A DNA stretch of 64,000 nt, from positions 4,703,855 through 4,767,854 of the forward strand of contig JAEMBT020000006.1 of the NCBI GenBank assembly GCA_018873245.2. The letters are read 5' to 3'. Below the pieces are notes generated by a model. It searched no databases. It had not been told where the DNA came from and saw only the letters and a list, made by a program, of their open reading frames with translations. Every line of letters begins with the position of its first letter. Position 1 is the stretch's first letter. The position numbers were made by a program, and so were the translations under genes. This document shows positions 1-11,810 of this stretch, in pieces. The stretch is from Archegozetes longisetosus (lineage: Eukaryota; Arthropoda; Arachnida; Sarcoptiformes; Trhypochthoniidae).

Positions 1-2
1 AA

Positions 3-206
3 ATTTCGAATACCACTCTTCAAGAACCAATTAATTATATGATAACGAGTATTTCAAACTCGTTATACAGCTACTCATCGGTATCTATTGTGAGCCTGAT
101 GACTATCGGTGAAACGTTTCGAACCTATAGTTTGAGGCAGATCCAGGCTCAGTTGTGTATCGTTGAATGCCTGAGCTTAAATATTTATGGAAATCAATCT
201 ACATAA
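3..206 (+). other. possible 3' part of a coding exon, open at window edge
   Basis: A 67-codon frame is open from the window edge to a TAA at 204-206. Its composition (mixed Ser, Leu, Ile, Glu, Gln, Cys) is more protein-like than the Lys/Asn/Phe-rich junk frames around it, and it lies upstream of and on the same strand as the leucine-rich-repeat exon at 815. It could be the last exon of a gene that starts outside the window. I recognise no family and no splice acceptor can be seen. Confidence 0.2.
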
Positions 207-814
207 TCTTGTATTCACTATTCATGTTTGAAGTTTTATCTAAATCTGTTGACTACTATTAAATCTTGAAGTTTGTTTTAGTAAATATGAATAAAGAAGA
301 GAATCTGAGGTTTAGAGATAAAAAAATCAGTTGAGAATTGATTTTGACTTGTTTCAGCTAAACTGACCAGTCCCATTTTGCTAAGCTGACTTCTGCCAAC
401 CAACGCCAATCATGAATTAAGTCTCTCACTATATGAGGAACAATTAATGGAAATATAATCGGGTATTATTATAGAACGACTATAAGATGTCTACTGAGCA
501 CAAACTTTGTTAATTATTTCACACTTTAGGGTTGGTCAAATAGTTAACATAAATACTTTCCAACTCGTCTTTGATTAGTATTAAATGTTCATGCTTATAC
601 AAATACTGATTACGAATTAAGCGCTGACATTTCAGTAATCAAAAATATTTTCCTTAATATGGTAGAATTCAACAAATAACACAAGGACTATGCTTCACTA
701 ATTGCCTCTCATATGATAATATTTATGAAGTTTAAACAATTTTCTAAAATTAATTGTTAAGTTATAAATATAGAGGAAAGCAAGCTAACTATTTTTTATT
801 GAACATCTTTTCAG
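207..814. other. non-coding stretch before the LRR exon
   Basis: AT-rich sequence with no recognisable exon. The last bases form a polypyrimidine tract ending in TTTTCAG at 808-814, a good splice acceptor for the following exon. Earlier exons of that gene must lie here unrecognised or outside the window. Confidence 0.4.
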
Positions 815-1969
815 TGCGGAGATTACTTCTCACATCTTACACTTGAAATGAAAACAAATCCAAATATTGAATCGTTAGATTTAAGGGGTCTGGTACTCAA
901 CACCAAAATTCTAGAAATGATCAACGAGTTGGCTCCAAATCTAGAATGTCTTCACTTGAATTTCATAAGAATGGATTCGAAAGCATGGACTTATTTTGTC
1001 AATGAAATTGTACCAAAACTAAAACATTTATCATTAGATAATGCGCTCAAAATTGACCTACATGAAAACAATGAATTTGAAATGGATTTTCTTTTTATAA
1101 ATGGTATAAATCTTGAAGAAGTAAAGCTCAATATTTATCCCATAGAATCACAGTTTGACTTGGAGAGTTTGAGATATTTTCAGAGGAATATTATTTTTAT
1201 TCACGTTAGTGTTTACCCGCCAATCAATGATTCAGTAAAAATGAAAGATATCGTAACCAATTTATTAAAAGGTAATGCCGTTAATATTGAGTTTTTAAGA
1301 TTAGAGTCATCAGAAAACTATGATACCGTCTGTTATGCCATTCGTGAGATTGAGTGTTTCAAAGAACTTCGAGCTTTAAATTTAAGCTTAAAGAATTATG
1401 CATTAAATTCAGAATATTCTAATGAAACTTATGGAGGAATAATGAATTTGGAACATCTGGAAAGTCTTACTCTAGACTTCTGGCAGTTTAAAGGAACAAA
1501 TAAGCTGTTGAAAATGCTTTCTAAATCCAAGTCTAAGAGTTGTCTCAAAAGATTAAGACTAATTGATGGTCAGATCGGAGCTTATGGTTTCAAATCCTTA
1601 TGCAAGAATTTTCGGGATCTGGAATCTTTACAATTAATTGATGCAAAATTTTTAAAAATCGAACCGATTCTCATATTTATTCGTCAAATGAACAGTTTGC
1701 AAGAATTGATTATAGAATATACGGAATCTAATAATTATAGATATTCTGGTAAATTAACTCCAGAAGAATCCAACAACTACAAAGACTATTATTGGTTTCC
1801 AGTTGAGAATATCGGACTAATTCATGACATAATAAAGGCCAAACACTTTACTGAAATTTCTTTGATTCAGATCCCGGGAATCAGTTTAGAAGAGCTACAT
1901 AAATGCAAAGAAATCGCAGAGCAAAGAGAAGAAATGCTGAAGTTAATTTTCAAAGAATCAAATCTCTAA
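815..1969 (+). CDS. leucine-rich-repeat protein (F-box/LRR-like), main 3' exon
   Basis: The longest clean frame outside the receptor genes: 373 codons from the first ATG at 848 to TAA at 1967-1969. The frame stays open upstream of that ATG to a TTTTCAG acceptor at 814, adding CGDYFSHLTLE, a typical leucine-rich-repeat strand, so the exon probably starts at 815 and the ATG is internal. Irregular LRR strands recur through the protein (LKHLSLDN, LEHLESLTLDF, LKRLRLIDG, LESLQLIDA, LQELIIEY). No transmembrane segment is visible. Such solenoids are common in substrate-recognition F-box proteins, but an F-box would sit in an upstream exon that I cannot see. The role is therefore inferred only as protein binding, possibly ubiquitin-ligase substrate recognition. 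It is unrelated to the receptors downstream. Confidence 0.75.
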   Translation, partial: CGDYFSHLTLEMKTNPNIESLDLRGLVLNTKILEMINELAPNLECLHLNFIRMDSKAWTYFVNEIVPKLKHLSLDNALKIDLHENNEFEMDFLFINGINLEEVKLNIYPIESQFDLESLRYFQRNIIFIHVSVYPPINDSVKMKDIVTNLLKGNAVNIEFLRLESSENYDTVCYAIREIECFKELRALNLSLKNYALNSEYSNETYGGIMNLEHLESLTLDFWQFKGTNKLLKMLSKSKSKSCLKRLRLIDGQIGAYGFKSLCKNFRDLESLQLIDAKFLKIEPILIFIRQMNSLQELIIEYTESNNYRYSGKLTPEESNNYKDYYWFPVENIGLIHDIIKAKHFTEISLIQIPGISLEELHKCKEIAEQREEMLKLIFKESNL

Positions 1970-3239
1970 TTAATTTTGCTTTACAAATGTTATTCTTGTC
2001 AGTTGATTAAACATAATCATGAGCAAGGCCATATATATTCTGAGTTCCCAGTTTTATTCATTAATTCAAAATCTTTGGGAAATTCAAAATACACAATAGC
2101 ATAAGTGACTATAACCCAAATATAAAGTTTCTGTTCTATTTTTCCCAGTCTGAATTTAGCCCAGATTTTATTGATTTGCTTGAAAATGCAGTCTTTCTTC
2201 CGAATTCCGAGATTTTTGTAATTTTATCAAAAATTTAAGAATTTTTCATATTACCTCGATATGAATTAGTTTCCTACTCATACTCTCATTAAAATTTGGT
2301 AGTTCTTGAAGTTAATGTTATAAGTGAAGTTTCTTTAACACGAAAATATTTCAGATATTTAAGTGCATTAAATTGGTCTTAAGAGATGAATACTTATATT
2401 TACTCTAATATAATGAAAGCATGTTTGAGACGCTTTAAGAAATGATATAGGATAGAAAAGATATCAGATATTTTTTGAAACCTTTTCACAATTAAAGGAA
2501 TACTCAAGCGCCAGGTTCAAAATATTCTATATATAGGAAAAATTAAACACATTATGAGATGATGTTTTAGCAAGTTTCGAATCTTTTGAACATTGAGTAT
2601 CATTACACCTGTTGAACAAATATAGTTTTACTTATAAAATTCCGAATTTTCGATTCGATTTTATCTGATTCTCTTTGATTAATAAAATCCATATCAAAAT
2701 AATAGTTGTGTTCGACTGTAATATTATTGTCCTTCAATATTTGTTCCATAATAGAATTCTGTCAGTAGCTATATGTAGAACATAATCATCGAATCAATGT
2801 TTACTAAAATAAATATCTGATGTTATATTGATTTTTATGATTAAATCATTTAGTCTTATTGTTAATATTAATAATTTGAATAATTGTTCATATAAAAAAA
2901 TCTCTTTGCTGGCTTTGTGCCTAATTAACATCTTCACATTTGAATAAATAATATCCGATAGGTCTTAAGGCGTCTCATTTTCCATTTGTTGTTAATCCTT
3001 CTCCAAATACACTGTTAGATTAATCATTATTTTTAGGTTTTTATATTTGGATAAATTTTAAAGTAGAATATAGTTTTTAGAAATCAAGAACTTATAACAA
3101 TAAAACAAAATGAATTTGTTTAAAAAATTTTAAAGCCTAATATTTTTTAATTTCATCATCATTTGCTCAGGTAAGTACTATAGAGTGCCAACTCGAGCTT
3201 TTTGCGAAATCGAGTTGATGATAATCTCTTATATGTTAT
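1970..3239. other. intergenic, nothing recognised
   Basis: About 1.3 kb of AT-rich sequence after the LRR gene. I see no convincing coding frame, transposon end or RNA gene. Confidence 0.4.
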
Positions 3240-3241
3240 TA

Positions 3242-4615
3242 CAGGATTATCAACAATTAATTATACCATTTTATTTCTTTATAATTTTCGAACTAATGGA
3301 TTTGTTAAAATAATTTTATATGGATATTAATTGACAACTCCAAGATTTTAATTCAACAAACTTTCAAAATGTGCACCTTGGGAAACGACTAAATTACGAA
3401 GACGTTTTTCAAAATTATCGAATACGCATTCAAGCACTTCACTTTCGATCGCTCTGATTTCTTTGATGATGGCTTCTTTGAGGTCATTCGTGTTCCTAGG
3501 TGGTGTTTGGTAAACTCTGTCTTTGATATATCCCCATAAAAAGAAATCACAGCAATTTAAGTAAGGCGAATACGGGGGCCATTTAACACAATGTTCTGTC
3601 ACTTTATCATAGCCCAGAGCTGTTAAATATTCACGAAACGTGGTATTGAGACTCTCTAGGACTTATTGAGTCCTGTGAGGTCTTGTACCATCTTGCTGGT
3701 ACCAGTAACCCTGAACCATTCGCTGACGTCGAATAACCGGGAAAAAATCATGTTCTAATAACTCTAAATACTTTTCACCATTAACTGTTCTTTCAATAAA
3801 TATTGGACCAATGATGCGAAAGAAATTGAACCTTTTTTCATACAAGATTCAGCTCCAGCAACAACTAAAAGAAGTTGATGTGATTCGGCGACTGAATTTT
3901 GCAAATATGATGCTGGATAAATTTGATTCAATTCAGATCAACATTAATAAGATATGGTTTTCGGATGAAGCCCATTTCCATCTGGATGGCTATGTTAACA
4001 AGCAAAACTGGCGTCATTGGGGTACTGAGAACCCTCATTTGGCTGTGGTAAAGCCAGCACATCCACAACGTGTTACGGTGTGGTGTGCAATGTCATCACA
4101 GATGATCATCTTTGAGTTTGATGGGCTTCTGGGGGTCATTTTCCGTGATGTTCATGACCGTTTCAATATTTTCTGCAGTCCTTGCAGTGAAAGGGTGGCC
4201 TGCTTTCTCCTTGCGGTCATCAAGTAATGACTCCGTTTCTTCAAATTTATGAATTAGGCTGATAAAAACATATAAATAAACTAAATATTAAATTTTTAAA
4301 AAATCGAGTTTTTAAAAAAGGTTTTTCTTACCTCAATATAGCCATTTTGGTGGGTGGGTCTCGGTCATTAAACTTCTTCCATTCCCTCTGGACTGTTATT
4401 GGGCTCGAGCCCGATTGATAATAGCTCTTGACCACAAAAATACGTTGTTCAATCGTAAGCGTGGATATTGTTATAATGGTGCAATCACCATAAGATAATG
4501 TTTGTAAAAATTTGGGGAGTTAATAGTTATAAATATATTGACTGTATGGTTTTAGATTAGTTAGTTTCGAAATTAAAGAAAATTAAAATGGTATAGTTGT
4601 TTGTTGATAATCCTG
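3242..4615 (-). mobile_element. IS630/Tc1-mariner element with internal inversion
   Basis: The 1374-bp element starts with CAGGATTATCAAC and ends with its reverse complement. Terminal inverted repeats run about 50 bp with mismatches, and the element is flanked by TA at 3240-3241 and 4616-4617, the expected target duplication. It encodes one transposase read on the minus strand, but a central block of about 290 bp (roughly 3812-4105) is flipped and reads on the plus strand. The size is normal for the superfamily, so the flip did not add or remove much sequence. It cannot make a functional enzyme. Confidence 0.85.
3348..4500 (-). pseudogene. transposase (HTH of DUF4817 type plus DDE), rearranged
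   Basis: Read from high to low coordinates: an N-terminal helix-turn-helix part begins near TIEQRIFVVKSYYQSGSS (about 4390-4470) and reaches a GTAAGA donor at 4331. A 73-bp AT-rich intron ends in TTTTTATCAG at 4259. Translation resumes with LIHKFEETESLLDDRKEKAG, typical of this HTH family. The next part, with KKLNLFSYKIQL and the first catalytic motif WFSDEAHF, is found on the opposite strand at about 3815-4100. The minus strand then resumes at about 3808 with IIGPIFIERTVNGE, the second Asp motif YQQDGTRPH, and the C-terminal CCDFFLWGYIKDRVYQ. A start codon was not identified. There is also a stop between the two C-terminal pieces at 3663. Family placement is from motif memory. Confidence 0.8.
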
Positions 4616-4617
4616 TA

Positions 4618-5157
4618 TTTCATATGTTTTAAATTTAACAAATTGAATTTGGTATATTATATATTCAATCAATCAATCAACATTTTAAACATAATATTTA
4701 ATATAGAAGTGAAAATTTACTTATAGAATAAGATTTTATTCAAAAGCTGAGAAGTATATTATCGAAATAATGTCTTTAAGAATTGCTAATTTAAACAAAC
4801 AGACAGTATCGGCTGATCTGTTACTCAAAATGTCTCTTAAAATGCAGCTTTTAAACTAAAATATGTAAGTAAACAGAGATTAGTGAGTCAAAAAGAAATT
4901 CTTAAAATAAAAGTAAATATATAAAATTCATTATTATAATAAAGTTTTACATTTATGTAAAATATGTGCTTAATTTCTTGAAATTCTTATTCATTCGTGA
5001 TTTGATAGTTCAAGTTCAAAGATATATCAAATTATTTATATTGATTAATCGGTAGCTGATTTCAATATACAAACTGAGAATGTAACCACACAATTGACAT
5101 ATGCAACAATTGAATTCGAATTAATTACAAATAACTTCGAAAGATTTCGTTTTATTA
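4618..5157. other. intergenic, nothing recognised
   Basis: AT-rich sequence with no supported gene or repeat. Confidence 0.35.
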
Positions 5158-5280
5158 TTACAATTTTTTGATAACCGTTGTAAGTACCCTACCATTTTCA
5201 AGCTTGAAGTACAGGTCCATTGATACATTATGGGTGAAACTTCTACCAACAATACCAAAGGTTTTATTGATGTCGTACAT
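5158..5280 (-). other. short coding-like frame, unidentified
   Basis: A 40-codon minus-strand frame from ATG at 5278-5280 to TAA at 5158-5160. It reads DINKTFGIVGRS and later DLYFKLENGRV, a balanced composition unlike the surrounding junk, and it might be a relic exon. No splice acceptor precedes it and I recognise no family. Confidence 0.2.
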
Positions 5281-5283
5281 GCA

Positions 5284-7032
5284 GTTATAACAAAAGATAT
5301 AACAATAAAATAGAAAATTTACCATCTACCAAATAAATTGCCTACATCTGAAAATTTATAATATCAGCAACTAAACAAGTTATATTAATTCACATAATTC
5401 ACATTCGGATAAAAATTTTTATTGACTAAACAGATCGTATAAAACCAATTAAATTATTCAAATTTTCTTCAATTGAATTTAACATTAATTTATCTGTCTT
5501 TAATTGTGAATAAAAACTTCGCAAATTTATTCCATTTCCGTTTTATCCCATATGAATACTCTGTTATTCCATTTAATTCTATTCCACGATATTGTAGGTG
5601 AGTTTTTCAGTGAGAAATACATTTTTTATCCGCAGTTCTGCCACATATTTTTTATAATAATTAACTACGTTTCAAAACTACATTAAATTAAGTTATTTTA
5701 GCTACTCAACCAAAAGAGTCTTCAATTGTTGCTAAAACTTTTTTGGCCCAAAATATTCAAAGTTATACTTTCTGTCTCTAAAAAGATTCAAGCCTTTTAA
5801 TCCATGAAATTTTTTGTGGTCTGTGAATTTCTTCTTACGATTTTGCTTCCATTTTAATCCCACTAAATTTTAAGATTGCCATTTCACTTATGTGTAATCC
5901 CACTTATTTCTCAATCCATTTTCAGAGAATCAATCTTCGTTCACTAGTTCTTAACTGTTGAAATCTTCACAAATAGTTACTTAAACTACTTGGTAGGAGT
6001 CTACTATAATATTCATTTTTATGCAATAGAGTATGCAATAAGTTTGTAAATATATTAATCTTTATATTAAATCTGAACCAAGCGCACAGAAAGCACAGGA
6101 AAACTGGTAAGAAGTATGAAAATAATCGTGATGTAAGATCGTAATATACTTGTAATCAGAAGATCTGTTTCAAAATTTATGGAAATCACTGAGAAATTAA
6201 AATATAAGACAAATAGGCCAAAGATACAATAGAGTATATGACAGGTGATTGACATTTTAATTCTGTCTAGAATTTAACATGTGAATGAACATGAGTAGTG
6301 ACCGGTTATTTCATAACACACAGAAAAGAGAAAATTCAATTTAAGGTTATATATTTTGAGATGAGAATAAATGCTAATTTTTTCATTGAAACATGTGTGA
6401 GATTTTAAATACTAATAAAAAACAAGTCAAGAACAATAATTAAAATAAAATCTAAAAATAAGCTAGATGGAGATAACTGGTCATTACTCTAGTTCACTCA
6501 TAAAATGAATAAATTTCAATGATTCCGATAGAACGGAGCATAATAGACAATACAAATACTAGTCTTAATAATTCATGAGATGACCGACAGATCTGTTGAG
6601 TGATAAGAAACAGTTGTGATCTAATGAATGACTTCGAATAGAAACAATGAGATCGTGATTTACGCAAATTTTATTCGTAGGCTGATTCCAATACATAAAA
6701 TAATAAATTTTGCTCAGGTGATAAAAACCATGATTTTCTTCGTCCTTCATTCTTTCCATTATAAAATAAAAATCTGATTTGACTGAAAATCCAAAAGAAT
6801 CTGATCAGGTTGAAAGTTGTCATTTAGTATGATGTCATTGAATACGCTTAATAAGTAAGGAGAAAATATTTGGATTACTTAACCTTATCTCTATATCTAA
6901 CCACTATTAAATTAAGTTTCATTCGAATTTGTAAATAGTTTCTAGATCTCTATTGGACATAACTTAAACAAATGTATTCATCAATGATTACTTTTATGTT
7001 TTATGAAAAACTCGACTCAAGAATATGGAAAA
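5284..7032. other. intergenic, nothing recognised
   Basis: About 1.7 kb downstream of the first GR gene (which reads away from the GR cluster). Short frames at 6067-6255 and 6565-6759 on the minus strand have no recognisable content. Confidence 0.35.
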
Positions 7033-8118
7033 TTAATGGATAGATGGTTTCAGTTGAACACACATTATAGAGAATGTGATAGCAGAACTCATAAATGATA
7101 ACATTAACGATGAATTCATGGAAAAAAGACCACAAGGTTTAGGTCTATTATTACAACGGTTGGATAGTTCTTGTAAATACAAACTCATTTCAAGCTTGAA
7201 ATTCAAATCATTTTGATCTTCAAGTTTGAATTTTTCGTTAATTTTATGAGTAATAATATTGACATCAAACTCGTCGTTAAGTTGACCGGTAATTATTATA
7301 ATAATAACTAGGATAAATAAATATATGATTACATCAATTGAGCTGATAGCTGAAAACTCGATACTTTGTTCGGTTGTTGCGATTTGAGTTATTGTAATAC
7401 AAATTATTATAAAAAGATAAGATAACCAAATAACAGGTATAAAACCAATTAAATCATTAATTTTCTGATCAATAGATTGGAGTTCCATTTCATGAGCTCT
7501 GATTTGTCTCAGAATTTTTAAACTATTACCACAATTATAAATCGAAAGATTTTCAAAATGATTTCTTTTGAGACAGTATGTAATATAAATTGTTTGCATA
7601 TAAACTAAAATTTGCATTAAACTCAAATTAAATCCGTAAATACTATCAGAAATTGTAAGTAAAGCATAAAAAAGGATAATAAGTATACGAGAAATCAAAT
7701 TTTGACTTTTGAACAAAATATTTCTTTTGATTTCATCTTTTACCCAAAGAATACTGATTCCAAGCATGATAATAGTGTAAGTGAACCAAAATACTGAGAG
7801 TAGTATTGATAAGCGATGCACTTTTACATTTTTAAATTTATGCGAAAGATTTTCTATTGTTTCAAATAATGCTTTGTGTTTCTGTCGATATATTATATGC
7901 GAAACAAAGCAAAAAACATGTCTTACAATCCATGATACTAATACAAGATTAATTGTGTCGTAAATGAATATATAGAACCAATAAGTAATATCGAACAAAA
8001 AAGCTAGAATAGCTAAAATTGAGAATAACTTTCTTATGAGGTTTCTTTTAATATTTGATTCTAATCCAAGTATAAAGAATAGTTTGTTGAAGTGAAAAAA
8101 TTTGTTCGTTTCGCTCAT
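7033..8118 (-). CDS. gustatory receptor (GR-a)
   Basis: A single-exon 361-residue chemoreceptor of the arthropod GR family, a seven-helix ligand-gated channel whose N-terminus is expected inside the cell. Hydrophobic segments lie at about 31-55, 56-77, 103-126, 144-182, 230-258, 261-285 and 335-357. The diagnostic C-terminal signature is present: SNRCNNRPKPCGLF, then a last helix ending ITFSIMCVQL, which corresponds to the family TYhhhhhQF motif. The start at 8118 gives MSETNKFFHFNKLFF, shared with the paralogue at 24650. The central part (ISDSIYGFN to TQIATTEQS) is nearly identical to the gene at 34.3 kb, which suggests exchange. No internal stops are seen, so it is probably functional. Ligand unknown. 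Confidence 0.88.
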   Translation of the reverse strand: MSETNKFFHFNKLFFILGLESNIKRNLIRKLFSILAILAFLFDITYWFYIFIYDTINLVLVSWIVRHVFCFVSHIIYRQKHKALFETIENLSHKFKNVKVHRLSILLSVFWFTYTIIMLGISILWVKDEIKRNILFKSQNLISRILIILFYALLTISDSIYGFNLSLMQILVYMQTIYITYCLKRNHFENLSIYNCGNSLKILRQIRAHEMELQSIDQKINDLIGFIPVIWLSYLFIIICITITQIATTEQSIEFSAISSIDVIIYLFILVIIIIITGQLNDEFDVNIITHKINEKFKLEDQNDLNFKLEMSLYLQELSNRCNNRPKPCGLFSMNSSLMLSFMSSAITFSIMCVQLKPSIH

Positions 8119-9419
8119 TTTTTAAATTCCATATTTTTAAACTGAGATAAAATAAAACTGTTTAGATTATGTCAACTTGAATTCCATGAAGTTCTTGTTT
8201 TACTTTATTTTTGGAAAATAGTGTAATATTCTTTTACCACTTAGTACACCAAAGTTTTCCTTTTCAATTCAATGAGAATCAAGTAAATTATCTTCCTTCG
8301 CATTCTGTGTTACTGGCAATGTTTATGAAAAAACATTCAATAGAAAGTGTATAATTAAAAACTAGAATGTAACAGTTGTTTAAAGACTTCAATGAATATT
8401 CTTAATAACTTTTCTTCTATGAGAATTGATTTTATAATTAAGCACCTATTCAAAAATATTATCTTTACATTTCAATTGAGAGCAATTTTGGATCGAAAAA
8501 GTATTACTGTTGAAAAACATAATAATTAATTATATTCCATATAGTTAAAACATATTTCATAACTTTCATTAGCATAGTATTCAAAGATAGAAAAGTTTTA
8601 AAATTATTTATTAAAAGCCTTCACAGAAGTTTTGTGACGTGACTTTTGTGTCTGTACTTCTCTAAGAAATTAATTACAACAAAAGTAAATGTATGAAAAT
8701 ATTGATTTTCATTTAACATCTAACTAAAGACACAAAATACGAATTTACATATAGTTACTTCTAACTCATTTCATTCGAACTTTTCATTGACTAAAGTTTT
8801 ATTATACGAGATATTCGAGACAACTATAACTAAGAAATAATTAGTATTTGGTTTTTGTCTAATGAAAAATGAGGGTCTAGTTAAAAATATGATTTATAAC
8901 TTTATAATTTGTCACATTCAATTTACATGAGTACCTTTTCGAAAATGATTCAATTTTACGTATCTTTAAGTTTATTTAGAAGTAAACTGATTTTAAGATC
9001 TTTTTAGAGCAATATGACTACTCTAGAGCCTTCGAGCTCCAAGTACTTCCTAGCTTGCTTTATAAATGAAAGCCTAAGATATTGATTGTTTAATTATTAA
9101 GGATCCTCAAAGATAAATTTAATTTATTCTCTTAAAAATATTATTCTTTATATTCTTATTTGCATATCTATTGAATGATGAACATTTATTTTCCTTTTGT
9201 TGTTACACAACATGAGTAAAAAATATGAAAATAACAATAGAATGCTAGACAGTTTTTAAGTTTTCTAATGTGTCATCTATATTGGACAGGTTGTAAAGGT
9301 TAACATCTATTACACGCAAGGATTTTATTGATTTGACAAAAAATCTCTCAAAATTCCAACGATAAAGAACTTGTGAATTGTGAAATTTATGTCTTAATTT
9401 GTGACATGAGTTGAACACA

Positions 9420-9640
9420 CATTACAGAAAAAGTAATGATAGAGCTTATAAATGATACAATTAAAGTAGAGTTAACAGTAAATAAACCAAAACGTTTTTG
9501 TTCTGTTATGACAATGATTAGGGGCTTCGATTAAATACTGGATCATTTTGAGTCTCAGATTTTGATCGATTGATAGCCTGGGCGAAAAACATTTATTAAG
9601 ATTCAAAGTAATTGCATTAATATCGTGTATAGCACTTTAC
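9420..9640 (-). pseudogene. GR C-terminal fragment
   Basis: The minus strand keeps the end of a GR (CFSPRLSIDQ, MIQYLIEA, then a frameshifted tail of the last helix), matching the fuller relic at 26470-27302. Everything upstream of about residue 250 is missing. At about 9640 the sequence jumps directly into the conserved 0.6-kb segment, a junction shared with the copy near 49780. Confidence 0.7.
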
Positions 9641-10235
9641 GAATTAGTGTGGTTATAAGTAAAAACTTAATTCCTGGAGTTTACAATCTCAAGGAAAGAC
9701 ACGCTTTTGGAGACTGAGGTCAGAGCACGATTTCTGAAAGTCTGGTCGCTCTACTACAAACAAACAAAAATTCTAATCATATGGCTTTCTAGCACTGGTA
9801 AGCCTCTACCCTAATAACTTTACAGGCATAGCGAAAGCTTTATAAAGGCTTCAATATTGACATCGAATCCAATATGTTTGGGACCATTTCTGTTACCAAT
9901 AAATATCTCAAAATCAACGTATTTTAATCAATGATACCAAAGAAGATATTGTCCTGAAAGGCATAGTTGAAATTTGATTCATTCCTAAAATCATTTTTAT
10001 TAACTTTTTTAATACTAAATTTGACAGATGAAAATATTACTGAGTTTCCGTGTAATACTAACTATTGGCTCAAATTAGTAACAAAAACAATAAAACATTG
10101 AATAAACTAAGTGTAATAACTAATGTAACAAATGACATGCAACATTTTCTGTAATAACTCTGTATTTTTAGTCAAAACATGATAAAAGAAATGAAAACGG
10201 GTTTTGCAGTAATTGAAGTGTCTGCGATCGTTTAA
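9640..10235. repeat. conserved 0.6-kb segment, copy 1 of 3
   Basis: Copies lie at about 30340-30925 and 49785-50390 in the same orientation. It begins GAATTAGTGTGG and includes the shared string CTTAATTCCTGGAGTTTA. Frames are broken in all copies. One stretch reads FEIFIDNRN then GFDVxIE on the minus strand, so it may be an old exon, but I do not recognise it. Confidence 0.7.
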
Positions 10236-10243
10236 TTATAAGA

Positions 10244-10434
10244 CTAATAATCTGAAAATGTTATTAATAAAATTTCAATATAAAATCATTACGAAAGACA
10301 GTTTCTATTGAAGGAACATAACATATTTAGTTGTGCGTTATCGAGAGTTTAAATATGCTCTTTCAATAGACGTTATGAATTTCGCACTGATTTAATATTG
10401 AAATTTTATTATTAACACTTTCAGATTATTAACT
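10244..10434. mobile_element. foldback MITE, about 190 bp
   Basis: TAATAATCTGAAAATGTTA at the left is answered by its near-perfect inverse at the right end. The inverted arms extend about 36 bp (through AAAATTTCAATAT). It has no coding capacity. It lies where block A departs from blocks B and D, so it is specific to this copy. The exact ends and target duplication are ambiguous because the terminus is itself TTA-rich. Confidence 0.65.
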
Positions 10435-11455
10435 TTAAAACTAGACGTTGGATTTCAACTAATTATGGTGTAATGTTTAAGCTTACGCACTCTATTTTGG
10501 CAATTATTACTTATAACTATGAAAAATTGTAATTATGCAATTGCCATAAAAAAAAATTCTAACTCTTGACTTTAATCTGCTGTAACTCAAAGAATACATT
10601 ATATAATTTCATGAGAATTTGAAGATTTCTTTTCAAAATGAACTTTGTTGATAAAAATCTATAATTTAGTTTTGGAGTTACAAGTCCTCAAACATGAGAC
10701 ACAAATTCACAAGCATACTGTACAGACTACTTTGAATTTTGATCGAAATCGATATTTTTTATTGCGTAAGTTCGTTTTGAAAGTTTATGTTCCCGTAGCT
10801 TTTTAATTAATTAACATTTCATATCGTGATCTCAGTGCTATATTGCGATAACTCGAAAATTTTGACGAATTGAGTTAATGCTACTTTTGAAGTAAGATAT
10901 GAAACCTCTATAAATTGCTCGAATCGAGTCTGAAAACTTTTAAATAGATTTCGAAGTACATTATTTCGAGTACAGCTGTTATAGTGTCTTTGAATTATGA
11001 TTCTAAACTTTAAACTCAAATTGTCCGTAGCACACTTTTTCGAGTTAGCGCATTATAGCACCGAGGTAACGATATAACAACAACAATAAAAATAAGAAAA
11101 ACGTCGTATGATTTCAGTTTCTTATTACAACGATTTGCTCATTCAATCAGTTACTGAATCGTTGAGAGCTTAAAGTTTTGATCGTTAGAACGTTTAGTTG
11201 AAAAACATTAATATACAATTTCAGTCATTATATCGATGTTGTATTCATTATCAAGTCGGTTAGCAATTGTTAAAATAATTATGAGACAAATGTAAGTAAT
11301 AATAATAAGAATACAACAAATGATAGAATATACGAGAAATTCAGAACCTGATGCCATAGCTGTTATGTTAAAACACTCTAATGAACTGTTCTGTTAACCA
11401 AATAATGTGATGTGTTAACATTTGCATCAGTTAGTTTAGCACTTTTGATATTTTC
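10435..11455. other. block-A-specific sequence, nothing recognised
   Basis: About 1 kb absent from block B, where the flanks at 10220 and 11456 are joined directly. It holds no supported gene. The frame at 10819-11019 looks random. Confidence 0.4.
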
Positions 11456-11469
11456 AGAATCCATAAACT

Positions 11470-11810
11470 GATTAGGCATATTATGGAGATTGTGCAAATA
11501 GTCCAGACTAAAGATAATTTGAATGCTATGAATTTTAAGCATTTATTTTTCACTTTATTTAATAATTTAGTGACGAGTTTGAATATGCTTCAGTATTTTT
11601 ATCTATATATTAAGTATGAAATGAATGAAATGATTAATTTAAGAATCGAACAAATGGTAATTAAATGAATGAAAGGTAGAAGTGATGCAATTACATTAAA
11701 TAGAAATAACGGCATCGCTGCTGTTGACATCAGATTTGTGATACATCCTCTGCCATCGTATGATTTGAAGTGAAACCAACACCTCATCGAATGGAAGTTG
11801 GACAAAAAAT
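11470..11810 (-). pseudogene. GR N-terminal fragment
   Basis: The minus strand encodes LFLFNVIASLLP and KLIISFISYLIYR, corresponding to helices 1-2 and the IYRQKH loop of the intact GRs. It is followed by stops. A paralogous fragment sits at 33187-33420. Together with the tail at 9420-9640 it probably represents the two ends of one dead GR whose middle was lost. Confidence 0.65.
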
